Made by a program: the position numbers and the translations under genes | Notes under the pieces: generated by a model | What the model saw: only the letters and a program-made list of their open reading frames with translations | The model's database searches: none | What the model was told of the DNA's origin: nothing | In this document: positions 1 through 9,197 of the stretch, piece by piece | How the letters are laid out: every line of letters begins with the position of its first letter | Numbering within the stretch: position 1 is the stretch's first letter | NCBI GenBank assembly: GCA_045126355.1 | Contig: JBGVOE010000016.1 | Location: 1-30,373 of the forward strand | Length of the DNA: 30,373 nucleotides | Origin: CAZSIA01 sp045126355 | GTDB lineage: Bacteria; Bacillota_I; Bacilli_A; Acholeplasmatales; Anaeroplasmataceae | Reading direction: 5' to 3'

Positions 1-410
1 CCTTTAAAGATATCGTAGTCAAAAAAATCAGGATTATTAAGAAAATTTATATTAAATAAAACTCCAGCTAATCCACATATCGTTCCACCAATAAATGTAA
101 ACTCTGCTAGATACTTATAAATATTTGAATCTTTCTTTTTCATAAATGCTACTATAAGTAATAACCACATAATTAGGTTACATGGATAAATCGGAATTAG
201 CATATTATCTTCTAAGATTGCTTCACCTGTATTAAAGAAGTCTACATATAAACTACTAAAGTGAATTATAACAACCGCTATTGATACAAATTTAAGAACT
301 AAATCTTGTGTGCGTTCCTTTCTTATCACCTTTTTGCACAATATCAATAACAATGTCACAATTAATAAAGTTATTAAATTGTAAAGTAATAATAAATAAA
401 TTGGTTTCAC
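1..410 (-). CDS. Partial multi-pass membrane protein, possibly YwaF/TMEM164-like (N-terminal 136 residues)
   Basis: Translating the minus strand from a GTG at 410 gives 136 uninterrupted residues that run off the left edge of the window. An in-frame TAG lies just upstream at 420-422, so the start must fall inside the window. An AAAGGG ribosome site sits about 12 bases before the GTG, which is rather far. The protein is strongly hydrophobic. It begins with a Leu/Ile-rich membrane segment at residues 3-23, then a short basic stretch (KKVIRKER), then further segments that include IPIYPCNLIMWLLLI and FTFIGGTICGLAGVLF. The pattern of a polar PxxLCxL-like turn inside a helix, followed by a GG-containing helix, resembles the YwaF/TMEM164 family of integral membrane proteins, whose function is poorly known. 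This family call is tentative. The upstream terminator at 496-535 separates it from surE. Confidence 0.5.
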   Translation of the reverse strand, partial: MKPIYLLLLYNLITLLIVTLLLILCKKVIRKERTQDLVLKFVSIAVVIIHFSSLYVDFFNTGEAILEDNMLIPIYPCNLIMWLLLIVAFMKKKDSNIYKYLAEFTFIGGTICGLAGVLFNINFLNNPDFFDYDIFK

Positions 411-495
411 GCTAGCATTCTACCCTTTTATGTATTTATAAATCAATTTTTCTCAACAACTATTGATATGTAACGGCTTTTATATTTTTTTAAAT

Positions 496-535
496 ATAAA
501 AAAACGAGTTAGTTACCTTTTTTAACCAACTCGTT
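496..535 (-). terminator. Rho-independent terminator closing the ileS-surE unit
   Basis: On the minus strand, 8 bases after the surE stop, arms at 524-535 and 503-514 pair over 12 positions (AACGAGTTGGTT with AACTAACTCGTT, one G-U pair). A run of seven T follows. Confidence 0.9.
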
Positions 536-542
536 AACTTTA

Positions 543-1277
543 TTATTCAAATATATTTTTAAGTTTATTTAAGTGACTGTTATGAGTTTTATCCCATGTT
601 AGTGGAGTAATTGAAATATAATTAGCCATATGAGCGGCATAATCAATGCTTAAATCCATTTGATTATAATCTAAATTATATTTAGCAGGTTTAAAGCCAT
701 CGTTATATTCAATCATAGTTAAATCATCAACAAAATAACCAACACGTGTAAGTTTAAACCCTTTAATATCATTTACTTCCCTTGGTAGATTAACATTTAA
801 ACAGTACATCTCATCACCAAAGGAGTCTCCGATTTCAAAACACTTTTCTAAAACAGAATCTAGTAAGAATTCAAAATCAGCAATTCTTCCTCTAGGCGCA
901 CTTATGGCTATACTACTTATACCATGTAAATTCGCATCACAAGCCGCACCAATTGTACCTGAATAAAGTGTATCAATACCAATGTTAAAACCATTGTTTA
1001 TACCACTAATCACTAAATCAAAATCCTCTAGTCCAGTAGCAAGTCTAACACAGTCAGCTGGTTTTCCATAAACTTTATAGCATTTATAATCATAGTCAAA
1101 AACTTCCTCACGATTAATCGCTTGAAAACATGTGATTGCTTGTGATTGAGCAGATTGACCTGTAGCTGGTGCATAGACAACTATATCACCATATTTAAGT
1201 AAGTGTTTTGCTAAAATTTGGATTCCAATAGCATCATAACCATCGTCATTTACTACTAATATTTTTTTCTTATTCAT
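543..1277 (-). CDS. surE: 5'-nucleotidase SurE
   Basis: SurE is a metal-dependent nucleoside 5'-monophosphate phosphatase of the cytosol, and also acts as an exopolyphosphatase in some species. The 244-residue length is normal. The metal-binding NDDG motif is at residues 10-13, the conserved Ser/Gln loop PATGQSAQS at 37-45 and the SGINNG metal/phosphate loop at 91-96, so the active site looks complete. The ATG at 1277 lies inside the end of ileS (8-base overlap) and has no strong ribosome site of its own, which suggests translational coupling to ileS. Expression would therefore follow the isoleucine T-box upstream of ileS, an unusual input for this housekeeping nucleotidase. The gene is followed at once by a strong terminator. 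Confidence 0.95.
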   Translation of the reverse strand: MNKKKILVVNDDGYDAIGIQILAKHLLKYGDIVVYAPATGQSAQSQAITCFQAINREEVFDYDYKCYKVYGKPADCVRLATGLEDFDLVISGINNGFNIGIDTLYSGTIGAACDANLHGISSIAISAPRGRIADFEFLLDSVLEKCFEIGDSFGDEMYCLNVNLPREVNDIKGFKLTRVGYFVDDLTMIEYNDGFKPAKYNLDYNQMDLSIDYAAHMANYISITPLTWDKTHNSHLNKLKNIFE

Positions 1278-3975
1278 TTTTTATACCAGCAACAATTTTC
1301 GCACAACGAGGGCATAATTCGTCTTCATTGATGTGTGGAACAATCATCCAACAACGACTACATAAAGCACCTTCTGCAGCATTAACAACTACCTTAAATT
1401 CATCGCCATCAACAAATTCAATTTGAGATACAATTAAGATTTGAGCAGCAGATTCAAATAAAGGAGCAAATACTTCTTTAGCTTTACTATCTAAAGTAAT
1501 TGTTAATTTAGCATTAAAGCTCTTACCAATAACTTTAGCACTTCTTGCTTCTTCTAATGCTTTTAAAACTACATCACGATATTTCATGAATTCATCAAAG
1601 TTATTAACTAATTCGCTATCAGCATATTCAACATACTCAGGCATATTAGTTAAATATACATCTTTTGCTTCTTTATATGCAAGTGCATCATATGCTTCAC
1701 TCATTGTATGAGGTAAGATTGGTGTTAATAATTTAATTAAAGCATTTAAGATTTGATAGAATACAGTTTGAACACTTAAACGTTTATTTGATTTAGGATA
1801 TTCAATGTATAAAATATCCTTAGTGAAGTCTAAGTAGAATGATGATAATGTGTTAGATACATAACTTAATACATTACGATATACTTCACCAAAATCAAAT
1901 GAATCATAATTTTCTTTAATTTGTTTAATGAAATCATTTAATTTAATTAACATATATTTATCAACATCTTCTAATTTTTCATAAGGTAATGAATCACTTG
2001 GATTAAAATCACTAACGTTTGTTAATAAGAATTTTAATGTATTACGGATTTTACGATAAGATTCAGAAACTTGTTTTAAGATATCTTTTGATAAAGGCAT
2101 GTCAGCACGATACTCGATACTAGCTACCCATAAACGTAAGATATCCGCACCACTTTCATTACATACTTTAATAGGATCTACAGTATTTCCTAATGATTTA
2201 CTCATTTTTCTTCCCATACCATCTAATGTGAAACCATGAGATACTACAGTTTTATATGGTGCAACACCACGAGTGGCAACACCAGTGATAAGTGAAGAGT
2301 TGAACCAACCACGATATTGGTCAGAACCTTCTAAGTATAAATCAGCAGGATATGATAATCCTCTACGTTCTAACAACATATAACTTGAACCTGAATCAAA
2401 CCAAACGTCCATGATATCTGTTTCTTTTCTAAAAATTCCATTTGGACTACCTGGATGAGTAAATCCAGCTGGTAATAAATCTTTAGCGTCTAATTTAAAC
2501 CAAATATTTGATCCATGTTCTTTGAATAATTCTGCAACATGAGCTAATACTTCTTGATCTAAGATTTCAGTATCATCTTCAGCATAAAATACTGGAATTG
2601 GAACACCCCAAGCTCTTTGACGAGAAATACACCAATCATGGCGGTCTTTAATCATATTTGAAATACGAATTTCACCCCATTTAGGATTCCATTCTACATC
2701 ACTAATAGCTTTTAATAATTCATCTTTAATAGGGTCAATTGAAGCAAACCATTGTGGAGTAGCTCTAAAGATAACTGGTTTTTTAGTTCTCCAGTCATGT
2801 GGATAGCTATGTGTAATTTTAATTTGTTTTAATAAATTACCACATTCTTCCATATCTTTAATTACTTCTTCATTACATACAGCATAAAACATTCCTTCAT
2901 AACGACCACTTGAAGCCATCATATATCCTTTTGAATCAACAGGACATAATACTTCTAGTCCATAAGCTTTACCAACTAAGAAGTCATCTTCCCCATGACC
3001 TGGAGCAATATGAACTAATCCAGAACCATCTGAAGTAGATACATAATCACCTAAAATACATGGGCTTACGCGATTATAAAGTGGATGAGTATATTTAATT
3101 CCTTCTAAATCGCGACCTTTATAATAAGATAAGATAGTAACTTCACCTAAATCTAAAAGGTTAGTTAATTTTTCAGTTAATTCAGCACCAAATACTAATT
3201 TACCTTTACTAGTTTCAGCTAAAACATAATCGATATCAGGACCAGCACATACAGCAAGGTTAGCTGGAAGTGTCCATGGTGTTGTTGTCCAAACAACAAA
3301 CTTAGCACCACTAAATTCATTATCAGCTAAAATAGGTAATGTGAAATAAATTGAGATATCTTCTTTATCATGATATTCAATTTCAGCTTCAGCTAACGCA
3401 CTTTCACTTGATGGAGACCAATAAACAGGTTTTAATCCTTTATAAATTAAACCTTTTTCTGCCATTTTAGCAAATACTTTAATTTGGTCTGCTTCAAAAT
3501 CGTGTTGTAATGTGATATATGGAGCCTCATAATCAGCTAAAACACCTAAACGACGGAATCCAACCATTTGTCTAGCTACTTGTTTATATGCATATTCTTC
3601 ACATAATTCTCTAAATTCAGCTGTTGATTTTTCTTTACGATTTACACCGGCTTTTTGTAATGCATTTTCAATAGGTAAACCATGTGTATCCCAACCAGGA
3701 ATATATACTGATTTAAATCCATTCATATTTTTATAACGAACAACGAAGTCTTTTAAAATTTTATTTAAGGCATGACCTAAATGAATGTCACCATTTGCGT
3801 ATGGTGGACCATCATGAAGTGTATATAAAGGTAATCCTTCATTTAATCTAATTCTTTCGTTGTATAAATCTAATTCTTCCCATTTCTTTTGAAATAATGG
3901 TTCTTTATTATTTAAATTACCACGCATTTCAAATGTTGTATTACCCATAAATAGGGTTTCTTTGTAATCTTTCAT
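1270..3975 (-). CDS. ileS: Isoleucyl-tRNA synthetase
   Basis: This class I aminoacyl-tRNA synthetase charges tRNA-Ile in the cytosol. At 901 residues it matches bacterial IleRS. The HIGH signature reads HLGH at residues 65-68 inside PPYANGDIHLGHA, and KMSKS is at 590-594. The CP1 editing domain lies between them (TTTPWTLPANLAV is characteristic). The C-terminal zinc site is present as CSRCW and CPRC. The start is ATG with AGGAGG nine bases upstream. A T-box leader with its own terminator/antiterminator lies directly upstream, so transcription rises when tRNA-Ile is uncharged. In Bacillus-type genomes ileS sits downstream of the ylm division cluster, and the same order is kept here (ylmH upstream), although divIVA is missing. 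Confidence 0.98.
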   Translation of the reverse strand: MKDYKETLFMGNTTFEMRGNLNNKEPLFQKKWEELDLYNERIRLNEGLPLYTLHDGPPYANGDIHLGHALNKILKDFVVRYKNMNGFKSVYIPGWDTHGLPIENALQKAGVNRKEKSTAEFRELCEEYAYKQVARQMVGFRRLGVLADYEAPYITLQHDFEADQIKVFAKMAEKGLIYKGLKPVYWSPSSESALAEAEIEYHDKEDISIYFTLPILADNEFSGAKFVVWTTTPWTLPANLAVCAGPDIDYVLAETSKGKLVFGAELTEKLTNLLDLGEVTILSYYKGRDLEGIKYTHPLYNRVSPCILGDYVSTSDGSGLVHIAPGHGEDDFLVGKAYGLEVLCPVDSKGYMMASSGRYEGMFYAVCNEEVIKDMEECGNLLKQIKITHSYPHDWRTKKPVIFRATPQWFASIDPIKDELLKAISDVEWNPKWGEIRISNMIKDRHDWCISRQRAWGVPIPVFYAEDDTEILDQEVLAHVAELFKEHGSNIWFKLDAKDLLPAGFTHPGSPNGIFRKETDIMDVWFDSGSSYMLLERRGLSYPADLYLEGSDQYRGWFNSSLITGVATRGVAPYKTVVSHGFTLDGMGRKMSKSLGNTVDPIKVCNESGADILRLWVASIEYRADMPLSKDILKQVSESYRKIRNTLKFLLTNVSDFNPSDSLPYEKLEDVDKYMLIKLNDFIKQIKENYDSFDFGEVYRNVLSYVSNTLSSFYLDFTKDILYIEYPKSNKRLSVQTVFYQILNALIKLLTPILPHTMSEAYDALAYKEAKDVYLTNMPEYVEYADSELVNNFDEFMKYRDVVLKALEEARSAKVIGKSFNAKLTITLDSKAKEVFAPLFESAAQILIVSQIEFVDGDEFKVVVNAAEGALCSRCWMIVPHINEDELCPRCAKIVAGIKNE

Positions 3976-3995
3976 TTTTATTTTCCTCCTTTAAA

Positions 3996-4215
3996 AATAA
4001 AAAAAATTCATCCTTAAAACGCTAAGGACGAATCTATTCGCGGTACCACCTTAGTTCTAGAAAAACTTCTAGCACTCAATTATCTGTAACGTAGATAGTA
4101 CGGGTAGTTCTACTATTATTTCTTCTACCTATCAAAAAGCTGATTTTAACTAAGTATTCTTCCTAGACTCGCACCAACCTCTAGTTCGCTTAAAGTTAAC
4201 TTAATTAACATGTTC
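3996..4215 (-). promoter_or_regulatory. T-box riboswitch leader (isoleucine)
   Basis: On the minus strand the invariant T-box AAGGTGGTACCGCG is at 4052-4039. It is preceded by a Stem I region with the AGAGGTTGGTGCGAG element near 4165-4180. The likely specifier is ATC (Ile) at 4144-4142 in the context AAA-ATC-A, which fits the usual purine-rich 5' flank and a purine after the codon. It controls ileS and the coupled surE. I see no strong promoter between ylmH and the leader. A weak candidate (TTGTTA, 4248-4243) lies inside the end of ylmH, so read-through from the ylm unit is possible. Confidence 0.95.
3999..4033 (-). terminator. Attenuator terminator of the ileS T-box
   Basis: An 11-bp stem forms between 4033-4023 and 4016-4006 (ATTCGTCCTTA with TAAGGATGAAT, one G-U pair), followed by a T run at 4006-3999. 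The first arm overlaps the T-box antiterminator pairing region, as expected for mutually exclusive structures. Confidence 0.9.
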
Positions 4216-4218
4216 TTT

Positions 4219-4950
4219 TTATCGATATATTTTAATTTTCATAACAATACGACCACTTCTTGAAGTGCCAGTATCATCAATAATTTTAATTCGGCCTTTA
4301 TGAGCCACGCTTATTATATCACAAGGGTTTAAGTTTTGAAAAGCCTTAAGTGTAATTTTTTGATTAACTTTTACCATTTCGCGTTTAATAATGTCTAAAC
4401 TCTCTTCTCTACTTAGTTTAAAAGCCATCGCAATCACTGCATCAAGTCTAATACTTGATAGAAAAATTGTTTTTTCAATACCAGTATCAGCTAACTCAAC
4501 TTTATCAAAGTATTCAGTTACTATAACTTCTTGATGATGAATTTCTGTTAAATTCAGGATTAAAAATTCTACCAGATTACTACTTACGGCAACATAAGCA
4601 CAACTATCTTCAATTTTAATATCACCAATACGATCGCGTTTTATTCCTAAATGGATTAATGTACCTAAAATATTTCGATGAGATAAAGTTAAATATTTAG
4701 GGTTAAAACTAATCTTAATAATACTAATTTCATTACTTATATCCTTATTATATATAGATATAATCGCTTTTTTATATTCAGCACCAATAATTCCACCATC
4801 AAACCTAACATTTAAAGATGGATATTTTTTTGCTTCTAGTTTAATAATTTCTTGTTCTTCAAGCGTCAAAAAATTCGATACAAAAGGTCTTTCTCTTTCA
4901 TATACTTCATTTAAAATACTTGAGGCAATATTGTAAAAATAATTATCCAT
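4219..4950 (-). CDS. ylmH: YlmH-type S4-domain RNA-binding protein
   Basis: YlmH family proteins carry a C-terminal S4 RNA-binding fold and are encoded with sepF in the Gram-positive division cluster. In Bacillus the protein has been linked to ribosome-associated quality control and to cell division. The 243 residues show the N-terminal YlmH fold (FLTLEEQEII and the GAEYKKAII region) and the S4 domain from about residue 165 on (SSIRLDAVIAMAFKLSREES, then VKVNQKITLKAFQNLNPCDIIS). The ATG at 4950 overlaps the sepF stop as TAATG, which indicates translational coupling. The Ile T-box leader begins directly after its stop codon. Confidence 0.9.
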   Translation of the reverse strand: MDNYFYNIASSILNEVYERERPFVSNFLTLEEQEIIKLEAKKYPSLNVRFDGGIIGAEYKKAIISIYNKDISNEISIIKISFNPKYLTLSHRNILGTLIHLGIKRDRIGDIKIEDSCAYVAVSSNLVEFLILNLTEIHHQEVIVTEYFDKVELADTGIEKTIFLSSIRLDAVIAMAFKLSREESLDIIKREMVKVNQKITLKAFQNLNPCDIISVAHKGRIKIIDDTGTSRSGRIVMKIKIYR

Positions 4951-5303
4951 TAGCTATTAATAAATTTAATCCATTCATCAAGTGAACCATCTAAGAATTC
5001 TTCAGCTAATGCAAACATATAAATTTTTTCATCAATTTTAATTGTTTTACCATGTAATGCATAAACTGCGCCAGCAATAAAAGCTAAAACTTTATTTGCA
5101 GTAGGAACATCTACTCTTTCAAAATTTAAAACTAAAGGTTCGTGTTTAACTAACTTATCAATTAAAAATAAAGTTCTTTGGTCATCACCAGTAATTTCAT
5201 CAAAAAAGATGCGTTCACTAGCCTTAGTAACTTCTTCTTCGTTCATTTGATTTTGGGCTGTTTCATATTCATTTTCAAGTGGTTTCTTTCTAAAAAGTGC
5301 CAT
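4950..5303 (-). CDS. sepF: Cell division protein SepF
   Basis: SepF binds FtsZ, bundles its filaments and tethers them to the membrane. The diagnostic stretch is in the C-terminal half: LVKHEPLVLNFERVD followed by ANKVLAFIAGAVYALHGK, which is the SepF core fold. The N-terminus (MALFRKKP) is short and basic, shorter than the amphipathic helix of Bacillus SepF. I place the start at the ATG at 5303, giving 117 residues, because the upstream in-frame GTG at 5312 is itself part of the ribosome site (GAGGTGAT). It follows yggS by 14 bases and overlaps ylmH by one base. This is the ylmE-ylmF-ylmH order of the dcw-linked cluster, but ylmG is absent. Confidence 0.93.
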   Translation of the reverse strand: MALFRKKPLENEYETAQNQMNEEEVTKASERIFFDEITGDDQRTLFLIDKLVKHEPLVLNFERVDVPTANKVLAFIAGAVYALHGKTIKIDEKIYMFALAEEFLDGSLDEWIKFINS

Positions 5304-5317
5304 ATAAATCACCTCAT

Positions 5318-5944
5318 TTACGAGAATAATATTCTCCCTAATCTAACAAATGTTGCGCCACAAGTAATGGCGATATGATAATCATCACTCATCCCCATAG
5401 AAAGATGAGTGATGTTACTATATCCAAACTTATTTAATTCTTCTTTTAAATTCTTTAATTTAGTAAAGACTTCCATCTTTTCTAAATCAGTCATATCAGC
5501 TTCTGTCATAGTCATAAGTCCTATAACATTAACATTCTTAAATTCTTTCATCATAGCTAAAGATGAAATTATATTATCTGGATTAATACCTGTTTTAGAT
5601 AGGCTTTCTGTTAAATTAACTTCCAAAAAACAGTTAAGTGGGGCTTCTCGATATTTATCAATAACGCTAGCTAACTTAACACTATTTAAAGAATGAAGAT
5701 AGGAAATCTTATTAATCATCTTCTTAACTTTATTAGTTTGCAGTGTGCCAATAAAATGCCATACAATTTCATTATTTGAAGCTAATTTACCGTATTTTTC
5801 TAAGAAACTATCAACTCTATTTTCTCCAAAGTTATTAATTCCATTAGCTAATAATTCTTCCATTACGAAAGTATCTACATATTTAGTTGCGGCTACAATA
5901 GTAGCATCACCACAACTAGCAATTATTTCTTTAAGATTAGACAT
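5318..5944 (-). CDS. yggS: YggS/YlmE family PLP-binding homeostasis protein
   Basis: This small alanine-racemase-fold protein carries pyridoxal phosphate and helps control PLP and amino-acid balance. Counting from the ATG at 5944 (208 residues), the PLP lysine is Lys21 in VAATKYVD. The family signatures NNFGENRV, WHFIGTLQTNKVK, EVNLTESLSKTG, GLMTM and LSMGMSDDY are all present. The ATG lies inside the end of jetC (8-base overlap). A TTG at 5953 would add three residues and cannot be excluded. In Bacillus this gene (ylmE) also precedes sepF. Here it directly follows an SMC-type ATPase gene, with which it must be co-translated. Confidence 0.93.
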   Translation of the reverse strand: MSNLKEIIASCGDATIVAATKYVDTFVMEELLANGINNFGENRVDSFLEKYGKLASNNEIVWHFIGTLQTNKVKKMINKISYLHSLNSVKLASVIDKYREAPLNCFLEVNLTESLSKTGINPDNIISSLAMMKEFKNVNVIGLMTMTEADMTDLEKMEVFTKLKNLKEELNKFGYSNITHLSMGMSDDYHIAITCGATFVRLGRILFS

Positions 5945-8900
5945 TGCCTTCAACTACGTCTTTACTTAAAAGGTTAAGGATTTGAGCTTGTTCACCATTA
6001 CGTAATGTAACAATTGTTGTTTCTGTATATGGTGCAAGGTCTTTTAATCTACTTGATGGACAAGCAAGTAAAATTTGAATTGGCATTGAATTAATGAATT
6101 GCATCATACTCTTCATACGACGACCGTCCATCTTATCGAATACCTCGTCGAATAAGATTAATCCAATTGAATCATTATTAGATTTGTTATTTCTAGTATA
6201 AATACGTACAAATGAAGCAATAATTGCTACATAGAAAGGTACTTGTGTTTCTCCTCCCGATTTTTCCTTAAATACTTGAGAGTATAAAGTTTCAGTATCA
6301 GTTACTCTATTATAAATCTTAATATCATAATCCATGTATGTACGATAATCTGTGAAACGACTTAATGCACCATTACTATTTAATTCATCTTGAGCTAAAG
6401 ATGAGAATAATTCTTCTAATTGTTCATTATATTTCATTTCAAAGTCTAACGCTAATAAACCAGACTCACTTGATGAGAAGTCGCTTGTAACCATATCGTA
6501 GAAGATTGAGAATTCTTTACTCTTAGGGAATACGAATTCATAAGAGTCTTCACCGAAACGAATTGAAGATAATGTTTCATTGATTTTCTTGATTTCATCT
6601 TCGGCACTCATGATGTAGTTACGTAATTTAGATAAGAAGTCTTCACGGAATAATAATTCGGCATCTTCTCTTGCACTACGTACTTTTTGTTCATAAGTAA
6701 TGATTTCAGATTTTTCTAATTTATTTAATTCTTTTAAGAATGCTCCCATTTCACTAACACCTACACCATAGATAGTGTTGTATTTAGTGTTATATTGATA
6801 TTGAAGATGAGCAAGTCTGTTTCCTAAGTTACGCATGTTATCTTCTTGAACAGCAACTAAGCGAGCATAATCTTGTTGATGACGTTTAACATCTTTACTC
6901 TTAGCTAATGCTTCATCAATAGCTTTAGAAGCTTCTCTTTCAATACTTAAGTTAGCTAACTTAATTTCTGTTAAATCAGCATCAATAGCTGCTAGGCGAT
7001 CATTTAATTGACTAATTGTAGTATCAATTTGTTCAATTTGAGCTTTATAAGTACCACCTAATTCTAATAATTTAGACTTAGATTCATTATAACGTTTAAT
7101 TGTAGCTAATACTTTATCATAATCTTGTTGTAATTCATTGCTAGTTAAACGATCTGAGCGTTTCTTTTGTTCTAATAAATCACTTAAGATATCTTTTTGT
7201 TCTCTTACTCTAGCAGAAATATTAATATCTTTAATAATTCCTTTTAAGTCAAAACTATTATAAGCGTTAATTAATTCAACTAAGTGTTCAATTTCTTTAT
7301 TAACAGCAATATATTCATTTTTCTTATTAAGAGCATGTTGAGTATATTGTTGTAATTGTTTTTCAGTAGCATCTTTACCGATGAATGGTTTTTCTACACC
7401 ATTATAGTTTAATGCACTTACAACATAACCTTGATATAACATACCTTCATTTGTAATAGCGGCTGAATAGTTTTCTAATTCAGTAACATCATCACACATA
7501 ATAACATTACCAACAAGGTAGTTGATATATCGTTTTGCATCTACGTTTTCACTTGTAATAATTGTTGCAAGTGAGCGTGGTTGACAAGATGTATATGATG
7601 AAATTTTCTTAGTATTAACTAAACCTACGCCATGGATATTACGATGTGATTTAACACGGTTATAAATTTGAAGTGCTGCATCGTAATAACGTGGTTCAAT
7701 AATTAAATTGAAACGACGACGATTTAAGTAAACTTCAATTGTATCAGCCCAACGTGGGTCAGTAATTTCTAATAATTCAGCTAAGATATATACACTTACA
7801 TCATAACCATACATTTGTTTTAATCCTGCTTCAAGTTCAGCTTTTAAAGCCATAACCATTGGATTATAACGTAATGTTCTATTTTCTAAACCACGAAGAG
7901 TTTGACTGATTTCATTAATTTCTTTTAATAATTCTTGTTTTTCACGTTCAAAACCATTTTTACTAGCTACTAATTTATCATATTCAGTAGTTAATTGACT
8001 ATCAATATCAATTAATGTTAATTTTGTTTGGTCAACTAAATCAGTATGAACGTTATTTAAAGATACATTTGCTAAACGTTTTAAAGCTTCGCTATCGAAT
8101 AACTTACGAACACTTCTAACAGCGTCTTTAACATAGCTAGCTCTTGCTAAATATTCTTTTTCAAGTAATGATAATTCATCAATTGTAGTACGTGTTTTAA
8201 TAATTTGTTTATCGATATATTCATTTTGAACGAATTCTTCATTAGTAGATAAAAGTCTGTATAATTCTCTACTTCTTTCATCTAAAGCTTCAATTTCAGA
8301 TTCAATACGTTTAATTTCTAAAGCCTTTGCTTCTTTTTGTTCATTAACTTGAACTTTCTTAACTTTTAATTCATCAACTTCAAGTTTAATAGCTTTTTCT
8401 TCAAATAATTGAAGGATATAAGAATAGAAATTTTTTGCATCTTCATTTGATTTGATATCTTTATAAATTCCTTCAATTTCATGAAGGTCAGTAATTTTTT
8501 GTTTAATTACTTTTAATGTGTTTTCTAATTCTTTATATGAACGAATTGAGTCACGAATGTTTTCAACGTCAATTTGTTTTTCTTCTAGTAAGTGATCATA
8601 GATAAATTCTTTAACGTCAGCGATTGGTTTGAACGCTAAAGCCTTATGAATTAATCTAAAGAAGTCATCATTTAAGTTACCAAAAGTAATTCTAAATGCT
8701 CTTTTTGCTTCTTTTTTAGTTAAGAATACTTCCATTTGTTGGTTGTGTTTTTTAAAGTCTGTTGTAGATAAAATAATTCCATCATCTGAAACAAAGAAAC
8801 TATCAGATAGTCTTTCAAATGTTTGATAGAATAAATATTTAGCAGGTAATAAATCACCAAATGCATCAATTACTGTACCAACTGTAAAATATGTATCTCT

Positions 8901-9197
8901 TACAGTATCATAGAATTCTAATGCAACATGACCTGTAATATCACCTTCACGTAAATATTCACGGTCTGTTCTACTAACTTTACATTTTACATAACCTTTT
9001 AAATCACGTTTACCATTTTCATTAGCTGCAACGTTAAATTGAGTATCCCCTGCAGTAACAACGAAAGTAATGGCGTCAAGAATTGTTGATTTACCAGTGG
9101 CATTTTGACCAGTTAATAAGATATTATTTTTTACTTCAATTGTTTCATTTGAAAAGTAGTGCCAGTTGATAAGACGAATTTTTGTTAACTTTTTCAT
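5937..9197 (-). CDS. jetC: SMC-family ATPase JetC (Wadjet/MukB/MksB-like)
   Basis: This is the motor subunit of a Wadjet/MukBEF-type DNA loop-extruding complex, 1,086 residues. The ABC head is split in the usual SMC way. Walker A GQNATGKST is at 30-38. The signature SGGE is at 980-983. Walker B LILFDE is at 1013-1018, followed by a D-loop-like stretch. The two halves are joined by long heptad-rich coiled coils (about 220-445 and 620-900). A hinge lies near 455-610 and contains the family-typical ITDPRWADTIEVYLNRRRF block. The head residues needed for ATP hydrolysis appear intact. The start is ATG with GGAGGT upstream, overlapping the jetB stop as TAATG. The downstream gene is yggS, not the jetD nuclease expected in Wadjet operons, and the reading frames overlap. 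Homology to JetC is certain; its role in this cell is inference. Confidence 0.93.
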   Translation of the reverse strand: MKKLTKIRLINWHYFSNETIEVKNNILLTGQNATGKSTILDAITFVVTAGDTQFNVAANENGKRDLKGYVKCKVSRTDREYLREGDITGHVALEFYDTVRDTYFTVGTVIDAFGDLLPAKYLFYQTFERLSDSFFVSDDGIILSTTDFKKHNQQMEVFLTKKEAKRAFRITFGNLNDDFFRLIHKALAFKPIADVKEFIYDHLLEEKQIDVENIRDSIRSYKELENTLKVIKQKITDLHEIEGIYKDIKSNEDAKNFYSYILQLFEEKAIKLEVDELKVKKVQVNEQKEAKALEIKRIESEIEALDERSRELYRLLSTNEEFVQNEYIDKQIIKTRTTIDELSLLEKEYLARASYVKDAVRSVRKLFDSEALKRLANVSLNNVHTDLVDQTKLTLIDIDSQLTTEYDKLVASKNGFEREKQELLKEINEISQTLRGLENRTLRYNPMVMALKAELEAGLKQMYGYDVSVYILAELLEITDPRWADTIEVYLNRRRFNLIIEPRYYDAALQIYNRVKSHRNIHGVGLVNTKKISSYTSCQPRSLATIITSENVDAKRYINYLVGNVIMCDDVTELENYSAAITNEGMLYQGYVVSALNYNGVEKPFIGKDATEKQLQQYTQHALNKKNEYIAVNKEIEHLVELINAYNSFDLKGIIKDINISARVREQKDILSDLLEQKKRSDRLTSNELQQDYDKVLATIKRYNESKSKLLELGGTYKAQIEQIDTTISQLNDRLAAIDADLTEIKLANLSIEREASKAIDEALAKSKDVKRHQQDYARLVAVQEDNMRNLGNRLAHLQYQYNTKYNTIYGVGVSEMGAFLKELNKLEKSEIITYEQKVRSAREDAELLFREDFLSKLRNYIMSAEDEIKKINETLSSIRFGEDSYEFVFPKSKEFSIFYDMVTSDFSSSESGLLALDFEMKYNEQLEELFSSLAQDELNSNGALSRFTDYRTYMDYDIKIYNRVTDTETLYSQVFKEKSGGETQVPFYVAIIASFVRIYTRNNKSNNDSIGLILFDEVFDKMDGRRMKSMMQFINSMPIQILLACPSSRLKDLAPYTETTIVTLRNGEQAQILNLLSKDVVEGNV

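Noticed and set aside
5304..5312. GTG start for sepF at 5312
   Set aside because: The GTG is part of the ribosome binding site for the ATG at 5303.
5178..5969. Plus-strand ORFs of 66-95 codons opposite sepF and yggS
   Set aside because: They are antisense to well-supported genes, have no family motifs and no ribosome sites; shadow frames.
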